The translations under genes and the position numbers were made by a program. Source: Saturnia japonica (taxonomy: Eukaryota > Arthropoda > Insecta > Lepidoptera > Saturniidae). From it: a stretch of 64,000 bases of DNA. Numbering within the stretch: position 1 is the first letter of the stretch; each line of letters starts with the position of its first letter. Below the pieces are notes generated by a model. The model ran no database searches, was not told the origin of the DNA, and saw nothing but the letters and a program-made list of their open reading frames with translations. Positions 55,990 to 64,000 of the stretch are shown in pieces. The DNA is taken from positions 14,384,001-14,448,000 of the forward strand of contig CM065318.1 in the NCBI GenBank assembly GCA_033032175.1. Direction: 5' to 3'.

Positions 55990-56810
55990 TTATGTATGAC
56001 TATTACTGTAGGAATTTAAATGCATTACATTATAAATAACTTATACTTAGAATGCATTAGAAGTTTAACGATTTTTACATCGTATGGAAGCAATTTTTAT
56101 AGAACAGATAATTTTCACTGTTTCGTTTTGAAATAAAATAACTTTTATAAAAATATATGTATGGAAAATTTCAATCAGAGATAATATGGCTACAGATGAG
56201 CCACTGTGAATCTATATTTTTTAAACTAATGCTTTAATATAATACTTGTAGGGTCGCTTAGTAACAGTAACTGTGGATGCTGTATGCTCGTAACTGCTGC
56301 TCATCTTCAACGTCTGTCATTATTCTAAAAAGTTAAAAAGACTGTTCTAACAATAATAAATGATAGAATTGGTATAATAATTCTTAAGGATACTTTTTAT
56401 TTATATGTTTAACATGTGTAGTTTTATATTATCCCTGCAGTATTATGTATAAATTTGTGACTGTTTTATGTTGTGTCAATGTTTCTTTTTTATGGGTTAT
56501 TCTACAGACATTTGACGACTAAATTCTGTAACATGTATTTGTCACACTTAACATTGGCAAAATTTCCGACATAGGCAGAAAGCCAAGATTAAAAAAAAGA
56601 TATTTAAGCTTCTCTTCAGTTTTTTTACTCGTAAATTATTTTCAAGTTTATATTTTTATAATTTAATGTTTTTTTTTTCACAACATTCAAATACATGCTT
56701 GCATTCATTATCACCAATTTTTCTAGCTTACTATCTTTAGTCTACGGAAGTAAATCTAGATTTTATTCGAAATACACATTTCCTATTGTGAGAAAAATTA
56801 ATATGTTTCT
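55990..56810. other. Non-coding stretch, nothing recognised
   Basis: AT-rich; no gene, no element ends. Confidence 0.4.
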
Positions 56811-56811
56811 A

Positions 56812-57050
56812 TATAAATAAAATGACTGAGGTTTGCAATTGTTCGCGCTTCACGCAAAAACTACTGGATAGATTTCGATCAATTTTTTTTATTTTACTCG
56901 TTAGATACTTGGTCCTTATCAAACATTATCACGATATATCTTCATTCAATAAAAAAGCTATTCAAGTTTTAAGAAACTGCGTTTTTTATAAGAATTACGC
57001 GTTCTTCTGTCGTCCAAGGGAGCGAAGCCGCGGGCACATCTAGTAATATA
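56812..57050 (+). repeat. Dispersed repeat upstream of gene 2
   Basis: Runs from 'tatataaataaaatgactga' through 'ctactggatagatttcgatc' to 'ggagcgaagccgcgggcaca'. A typical lepidopteran interspersed repeat; the frame at 56822-57043 is incidental. Confidence 0.45.
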
Positions 57051-57255
57051 ACATATTAAATATGTAGTTTTTTAGGTAAGGAAAATTCTGTTGAACACAA
57101 ACCGCCATCTTAGCCAACAACACTCGTTACGATTTCCATGCAATTAAAGCAGGATGCCTTTGCACTGTTTATGTGTTTCTATATTATTTTCTTTTTATTC
57201 TTCTAATTCTTTCTTTTTCCTAATTCTTAATTAAAATTAAAGCCTTATTTTACAT

Positions 57256-57516
57256 ACCATCCATCACGCCTGTATTCCCCCCGAAGGGTTAGGCAGAGCT
57301 GTACTAATGTACACCCACAGTTCGTCGAGTATGTTTTTAGGTCCCATGTAATAGAGGGCGAGCCTATTGCCATTAATAGAGCACGAAGCCAAACTCCGAG
57401 CTGCTATTGAGAATTTCATAGGAAAAACTTAATAACATTTTGCTCGACCTGAGAATCGAACTCAGGCCCTCGATCATAGCAGTCGCGCTTACGACCACTA
57501 GGCTAACGAGGCAGTT
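57256..57516 (-). mobile_element. tRNA-derived SINE with 12-bp target-site duplication
   Basis: In minus sense it begins 'ctgcctcgttagcctagtgg' (A-box-like) and has 'cctgagttcgattctcaggt' (B-box-like) 40 bases on, as in a tRNA-headed SINE. 'cttattttacat' occurs at 57244-57255 and 57517-57528. The insertion ends about 80 bases before the first coding exon of gene 2. A sister copy is in gene 1 (17047-17307). Confidence 0.85.
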
Positions 57517-57609
57517 CTTATTTTACATGTAATATAATAATATACATTTGCACATCCTGTATAAACAAGTAGCCTTTCTATAGACTTATAAAGTGCGTTT
57601 CACTTTCAG

Positions 57610-57775
57610 TCGCCATTTCCCACAATGCCTGAAGTACGAGTAGAGGAATCTAGAAGATTTATGGTTGAGTGTTTTTTGGCTGTGGGAACTCCAGAATCCG
57701 AAGCGAGAGCTCACGCTGATCTGCTCATCCACGCCGATACTGTTGGACACTTTAGCCATGGTCTAAACAGACTTG
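57610..57775 (+). CDS. Gene 2 coding exon 1
   Basis: ATG at 57625 (MPEVRVEESRRFMVECFLAV...), ends ...GHFSHGLNRL plus one base; donor CTTG|GTAAGT. 15 bases of 5' UTR follow the acceptor. Confidence 0.92.
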
Positions 57776-60700
57776 GTAAGTGATTAGTTATATATTTTGT
57801 TTCTTTTTTCTTATTATCTAGTGTTGATTACAAACTCACATCATCGGTTATCATAAATAATATTACTACGCTTTACAATGCACATTAAAACTAAATTGTT
57901 AACTCTATTTTAGTGAATCAACATCGACAAGTTCATTTGTTAACCCCTCTGACAAAATCCTTACTTTCTATTCTGTTCTATTTTGTGCTTTTATCTGCTG
58001 TTACTTTTAAATTAAATTTTTATGTTTTCGAAATTATCTACCCGTTTTCATTTTGTGTTTCTGCGGTTCTTTCTGGGGGTTGTTTGTTATTTTGTACCAT
58101 TTTTCTATACCTCTTATGATGTGGTCTATTCATTTCTATTTCGATTTCCTTATCCTTCTTGTTACGTTATCCATTTTTGTAAAATTTTCTTAATTATTAT
58201 TTTTTCTTATTCTATTTTCTTGTATCGAGTTTGCATTGTGATCTGGCAGGTTTTTAACTTTGCTTATTTTTTTGAGAGCCCTACTCTGGTTGCTGTATAT
58301 GAGCACAGGTATTAGACATGTGTTATACAACTTCTTCTAAACGAACACGGTCACTTCTGTGTTTATTCATAAATTCCTTAAGTCTCCAATAACTTTTCTA
58401 TGCATTTCTTATTCATGTCTCATATTTCTTTTGATGTTGTGTAAATAGTTGAAATCAGTTCCTTTCAATTCAGTTTGAATACAAAATCACATTATAGCTG
58501 ACTATATGACTTGTTAAATCTTAATAACTGAGCCTGACTCCAAAGTGTAGCTAGTAACATTTACTATAGGTCCTTAGTAACCGAATTTTCATTTGAAGTT
58601 GGTGCTATGCAAGCACCACCAAGAGATAAAATTATATTATTAATGAGGCAAATTTTCGATTCATCTTGACTACTTCGTATTTTTTTATCACAAAAACCTT
58701 TGAGTTTAGATTATTTTACTAGGAATTAGTGTAGAACCTAAATTACCAGTGCTAATGCAAAATAAATCAATTAAAGAAGTAATTTGTGAAATACTATGAA
58801 ATGCATTCTTTGAAACGGAGCCAAATTTCTTATTTTAGTTCATAAATGATAAATAATTGTGAGTAATAAAACCACCGAAACGAGCGTGACGACTGCAAGA
58901 ATAAACCTGATAAAAGTTACGTATTGTCTTCCTAAACAGAGTTCTACATAAACGATATCCTAGGAAAAGCGACATTTCCCAATGCAAAGCCGGTGATAAT
59001 AAAGGAATCTGCTGCGACCGCGTGGGTGGACGGGAGTGATGCACTCGGAGCAACCGTCGGTAACTTCTGTATGGACGTCGCTATAAAAAAGGCCAAGGAA
59101 TCCGGTGTAGGATGGGTTACGGCTAAACGTAAATACTTATACAATTTAAAAACAATATCTTAAAAACCCCGCATGTGTACCTATATGTGTAAATGCGCAG
59201 GTAAGCAAGATAAGTACTACCTTGATTAAATTACCTATATCAATAGTTTCTAAACTTTTATAACTACGGAACACACTAGAAATCTCTTTTGTGTTATGAA
59301 ACACTTTATTAATTCATGAAAATGGAAAGACATTGCAATCTGAAATAAGAGTAAAAAAATCTTATTTCGTTATTGAAAAAAAAGGAAATTGTATTTGTGG
59401 AAGTATTTATTTATTTAATAACCAAAATAATTCAACTATTCAATAGCAAATGTAGTTGTTTTACAAAACCGTGGTGATTTTTCTACTTTAGGAGCCTCCT
59501 AAATATACTACATACTTATATTTACAAACTTCGCCAAATTTTTACTCATACAGATTCCCGAAGCTAATGCTGGTTACGTAAGTACATATTTACGGCTGCA
59601 ATGAATAGAAACTATATTAGACCCAATTAAATAGATCACATTTGACACTTCATCAAAATTTAACAACGTAACCGTGTAACGGAGGGCACATAATATTATT
59701 TAGTTTTCAAAGGTAGGTCTGCACAGTTGCTTAACCTTTTTCAGTTAAAATACATATTTATTGTAACTAGAGGTCGCCTTGTGGTTGAAATTAGACCACA
59801 ATTAATTAAAAATTTAAATTTGATAGCAGATAATTTGACAAATGTTATCTATTAAATTGGTCCGTTAGAGACTATTAGCTTCTTATGACAAGGAAATAAA
59901 ATTAAAGTATTTGATTGTTTAGTAGTAGCGTAGAATTTTGATGTTAAATTTAGGTTACCAGGTATTATTCCACAAAATATTGTGGTAACGAAAAATATCT
60001 CAATTGCGTAAGAATACAACGTGATTGATTCAAAAGTTGAAATAAACGTTGAAATTAAATAATAGATAAAAATAAATTGTCTAAGTATATAGTTAAGTAG
60101 TATTATTTTATAACTTTAATTTATGATTAATGTTGATCCAGGATGCAATCACTTCGGTATGGCAGGATACTGGGCCCTGAAAGCTGAGAAAGAAGGGCTC
60201 ATTGGCATGGCATTTACCAATTCATCGCCTATCATGGTTCCTACTAGAGCCAAATATGTAAAGAAGCATAATATTATATGTACATACAATAATTAAAATT
60301 ATATGAATTTTCTAATCTTATTATGATTTTTAGGGTGCCCTTGGAACTAACCCCATTTCTATGGCAGCTCCAGCAAGCGGAGGGGATAGTATTGTTGTAG
60401 ACCTGGCTACAACAGCCGTAGCTATGGGAAAAGTAAGTACCTCACTTTGAGTAGAAGTAGTAATTTGTTTTTTTGTTTCCATTTAAAAAAGAGTTATTAT
60501 AAGTAAATTCACTTTCATTCTTCTTCTACTTACGTACTTTATGTACCAACAAATGTGCTTATACTTATTAACTACTTACTTAAACTTATATTGGTTCAAT
60601 TTCTTCAAAAAACTGTACCCAGAATGATTCTGCTTGATTGGTTGAAAATATCTGGTCTCGCTAATTCACATGTACTTTTGTATATAATGCATAATTCTAT

Positions 60701-62876
60701 ATAGTTTTTCGATTTTATTCGCCCAGCGCAACGAGGGAGGGCGACAATTTTCATTGAAAAATTTTAGTTAGGCTAAAGTCGTCTATTGATTTACCTTCGT
60801 ATTTTTCAGGCTTAGGATTGAAATAAATGGTACCAAAAACTAAAATAAATAATTACATTTACCTGTAAAACAAAAATGTATAAAATTATATGGATATAAA
60901 TGACAGATTAATTCTGGTTGGATCATAATTTTTTTTCTTCTATATTTTATGAATATTTATGCAGTATGTATTTACAAGGCATGTGGTTTTTACAACTTTT
61001 GTTTTCAAATTATTCATTGTAACAACATATTAACTGATACCAATTGGCCCTCATGCAGAAATTCTCGTGCGGCGGAATTCGGTTCGACCCGAAATTTGTT
61101 AGCACCCTCGATTTCGCACCGAAAATGTGGAACTATCTGAGGTGTCATCGGATTGGACTCAAATCGTTAAGTAGAGGACATAGTTCCTGGAACTAATTCA
61201 ATCTACTCAAACTTATCAACATACAATTTTTCTTTTTTAATAATTTTAAATGAGTTTACAAAATAGTTTAAAATAGATTTAGCATAGGGCCTTAGAGTAT
61301 ATTTTCTATCAACCGTCTAGCTAAACCACCTACAAGTTGAAATTCTGTCGCCAAGCACCTATGTTCTGTACTCTTAAAGATCCACTTGAGAGATCAGTTC
61401 CCCTAAAATGATTTTTTTTAAATCGTTATGCTGGCTCTCTTATTGTGTTGCTATTTCATGTTTGTTTGTAAAAATAAGGTCAGTGAATTCGTTCTTTAGA
61501 TAGAAATGCAAATACATAAAGAAGAACCGATACCTGATGGATGGGCGATGGGACCAGATGGGAGAACAACAACAGATGCTAAGTTGGTGAGAATTTTATA
61601 TTTATTCAGGTTGCATATTCATTACCTAAACAGATGTTTTTATCGCTAAGTTGCAGCGAAAAATACAATAAATATTTAATGACGGCACGCTTAGTATTTG
61701 CATATTTAAGTGTAGTTAAGTAAACATATATGCGCCTACGTTTTAGCTGAATGCAAAATTAGATGTAAGATACAATCAAAGAATAATGCAAAATCAAGGC
61801 GTTTAAATTTTAATAAGTAGGTAGAAAAATATGAATGGTCACAACAATTATTTTATATTTTCGTTGTTCTGTTTTCAAAGTCTCGTGTGATAAATTACAA
61901 ATAAAATTATGTTTATTAAAAATAAAACTGGTGCATCATGCACGTCAGAGATCTCGAAAGCAAACCGCATTATGTCATTGAAACATTATTCTTTGGTGAT
62001 TCTCAGGCGTTTGAGACTGGAAGACTTTTGCCACTTGGCGGGACCGAGCAGACCAGTGGATACAAAGGGTATGGTCTAAGCGCTATGGTTGAAATATTTT
62101 GCAGTGGTCTTTCAGGTGAGAATATATGTAGATATTTAAAAAGAATCCTTTCGAATAGTAAATCATATTTTGCCAGTTTCACGCTTCTATGTATTCTGTA
62201 TTTTTAATGATAATTATTATTTTAAAATGCTTACTTAATATAATATGTTGGTACCTACTCAATGTATTTTATTAACTGAAAATAGGTATTTGTATACACT
62301 TCATGATGTCATTACTCATGATTTTATAAGTATAAGGAGCAATATAGTTTTACTACATTTCGTAAATTACACCGTTCTTTTTTTTCGTGACATTTTATGA
62401 ACGGAAAATTAAATATTAAAAACCCATAGATAAATGATTGGTGTCTGCGCCATTTCAACTAGATACCGTCGGCGGCGTACTATAAAAGGCAATGAAAACT
62501 ACGACACATCGGCGTATTCGAGACAGTGTCATACCGATAATACTGTCACGCTGACAAGCTTCTTTTCAAATAGTCACTTCACACTACGATATTTAGGCGG
62601 CTTGAACCAAATCATTAAAACATATTTAAGTCGTTAAATGAGATTTAAGATTGACAGTTGCATACATTGTGACGCAACTAAACTGAATTTACTAATTCTA
62701 ATATAATTGTTGTAGGATCAAAATCAACTCATGACGTTCGCGGTTGGGAGCTGGAGAATCGGGCAGGTACACCTAACTTGGGGCAATGTTTCGTGGCAAT
62801 TGATCCCAACTGCTTCGCGCCAGGGTTCGGCGAACGCGTAGCTGGTTGCCTACAACACTGGAGGCATATGGAACCG
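57610..62876 (+). CDS. Malate/L-lactate dehydrogenase family oxidoreductase (Ldh2/YlmC type), gene 2, 3' end outside the window
   Basis: Seven coding exons: 57625-57775, 58940-59128, 60142-60257, 60334-60432, 61500-61586, 62007-62115 and 62716-62876, giving 912 bases (304 codons) that end in phase 0 at a donor. By comparison with gene 1 about 50 codons in one more exon are expected beyond 64000; none was seen in 62877-64000. Family marks: ADTVGHFSHGLNR, CNHFGMAGYWA, GTNPISMAAPAS, VDLATTAVAMGK, GGTEQTSGYKGYGLSAMVE, FAPGFGERV. Exons 2 to 7 have exactly the same lengths as in gene 1; exon 1 codes for three residues fewer. An acceptor (tttcag) 15 bases before ATG predicts a non-coding first exon. 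Same reaction class as gene 1; a different substrate or tissue is possible but not shown. Confidence 0.92.
58940..59128 (+). CDS. Gene 2 coding exon 2
   Basis: Acceptor aaacag; reads E-FYINDILGKATFPNAK... to ...SGVGWVTAK; donor AAAC|GTAAAT. 189 bases. Confidence 0.92.
60142..60257 (+). CDS. Gene 2 coding exon 3
   Basis: Acceptor atccag; reads R-CNHFGMAGYWALKAEKEG... to ...VPTRAKY; donor TAT|GTAAAG. 116 bases. Confidence 0.92.
60334..60432 (+). CDS. Gene 2 coding exon 4
   Basis: Acceptor ttttag; reads GALGTNPISMAAPASGG... to ...LATTAVAMGK; donor AAAA|GTAAGT. 99 bases; only a 76-base intron separates it from exon 3. Confidence 0.92.
61500..61586 (+). CDS. Gene 2 coding exon 5
   Basis: Acceptor ctttag; reads IEMQIHKEEPIPDGWAMG... 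to ...DAKL; donor GTTG|GTGAGA. 87 bases. Confidence 0.92.
62007..62115 (+). CDS. Gene 2 coding exon 6
   Basis: Acceptor tctcag; reads AFETGRLLPLGGTEQTSG... to ...CSGLS plus one base; donor TCAG|GTGAGA. 109 bases. Confidence 0.92.
62716..62876 (+). CDS. Gene 2 coding exon 7
   Basis: Acceptor tgtag; reads G-SKSTHDVRGWELENRAG... to ...HWRHMEP; donor CCG|GTAATC. 161 bases, phase 0 end. Confidence 0.92.
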
Positions 62877-64000
62877 GTAATCTAAAACAGAATATTACAA
62901 GATTTTTTTTTTCTTTATTAAAGACTTAGTTGCTTAAGCGGCTATGTCTGTATATGTACGTACGTCTGTATATGTAAGCTATTATGTAGCTAAATAGCAG
63001 AAGAAGTCATGGGGTCAACAGTAATGGATTTTTTATAATAGATGATGTGGATCGAACCAGAAAGAATTTATATTGTAATATAGTTTATCAAATTACTATA
63101 TAGGTTGGTATTTAAAGTCCTCCTCATAGATTTCAATGACGGTGACTTCGAAAGCATTACTTTTTTTAATGTGGCTCCTAATGTGACTATTTCGTTATTT
63201 CGACTATGGTGTAGGTAGGTATCTGTCTAACAAAGATCTCATCGTTCATCTGAACGCTTCCAGTAACGACTTAATATCGATTGTATCGGTTTAAAACGAT
63301 TATTTTGGTGCTCCACTATCAAATTACTACTACGCTGTAGACCAATTTTTCGTAGGTTCGCCAAACATACACAGATATTTTAGACAGGCAGACAGTACAA
63401 GTAGAAAATTTTTATAGCTCATCTAGCCGATTTTCTGATCAAGCCTGCTTAAAATATATGAATGCCTTTCGGTATAAACCAAAATTTCAGAAAAAAAAAA
63501 ATGAAATACAATTTTATTCATTTGGATGGTCTTTTTTTTACTAACGACTAATTTGAATATTTGTTACTCCGATTTAGATACTGATTGGATTCCTCAGTGT
63601 CGCAAAAAAGAAACAAATCTAATAATCAACAAGTACCGTGTCGAGGTATTATAAAGACATGAATTTCGGTTATGAATGAATATTATATTATATTATTTTT
63701 TATATCTTACATCCATAGCAGCGAAACAAAACAGATATAAGACTCAAACTATTTCCAAAAACTTTTAATTTAAAGTGATGAATTATCTTTGTTTTATTTA
63801 TTTTTTACAATTAGTTTTGATTCCATTTTACTTAATAATTTTGTTATTTACGAATGTAATGAACTGAATGTGGTATCATAATATTTTCCTATTTCAATAA
63901 GGGGAATAATTTATTTTCTTATTAAAATACATGAACAGAAATAGATAACAGTGAATACATGAAGTCGTGGTTTACTTAGACTTTATAGGTATTTCGCTAA
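62877..64000 (+). other. Start of the last gene 2 intron
   Basis: No segment resembling the final exon of gene 1 (TDPNLPVL...) is present up to the window edge. AT-rich, no recognisable element. Confidence 0.5.

Noticed and set aside
57913..58315. Plus-strand open frames with hydrophobic, membrane-like residues
   Set aside because: T-rich intron of gene 2 gives Phe/Leu-rich translations by composition; no homology or splice support.

Overview
The window is nuclear DNA from an insect, most probably a moth or butterfly. It is AT-rich, its genes have small exons and long introns, and it is packed with dispersed repeats of kinds I recognise from lepidopteran genomes: LINE 3' tails, tRNA-headed SINEs, mariner, BEL/Pao and Jockey elements. 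No bacterial-type operon, CRISPR array or rRNA is present, and tRNA-like sequence occurs only inside SINEs.

Two host genes can be supported. Both encode the same NAD(P)-dependent oxidoreductase family (malate/L-lactate dehydrogenase, Ldh2/YlmC type). Gene 1 is on the minus strand: eight coding exons between 25249 and 13832 give a complete 360-residue protein. Gene 2 is on the plus strand: seven coding exons between 57625 and 62876, with the last exon past the right edge. All seven intron positions visible in both genes match in place and phase, so they are duplicates arranged head to head, about 32 kb apart. Both have a splice acceptor just before the start codon, so each should have an upstream non-coding first exon.

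The rest is mobile DNA. Left flank (1-13800): a gag-like zinc-knuckle fragment, a decayed CR1/Jockey-like RT, LINE tails, a 5'-truncated LINE 3' UTR with clear target-site duplications, and a 382-bp MITE. Gene 1 introns hold a dead mariner, a tRNA-SINE, a 5'-truncated LINE with a 13-bp duplication, and other SINE or MITE pieces. Between the genes: an RTE remnant, an IS630/Tc1-like element, and a 3.6-3.9 kb direct duplication (27051-30648 and 31649-35564). The duplication is split by an R1-type LINE tail and carries a suspicious 61-C/157-A block. Next comes an LTR-bounded BEL/Pao element (39662-49937) whose 3' part is replaced by an antisense Jockey element. Finally there is a mariner with an intact transposase frame (54725-55987) and a second SINE copy just upstream of gene 2.

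The most interesting points are the paralogous dehydrogenase pair and a possible duplicated promoter for gene 1. Also notable are the abrupt change in identity inside the direct duplication, and long open transposon frames whose catalytic boxes are specifically lost: a Jockey ORF2 without the RT palm motifs, a Pao protease with a changed DSG, and an RT with FADD shortened to FAD. I did not find a clear new biological system. The parts that look strangest (homopolymer block, clustered indels) may be assembly artefacts.
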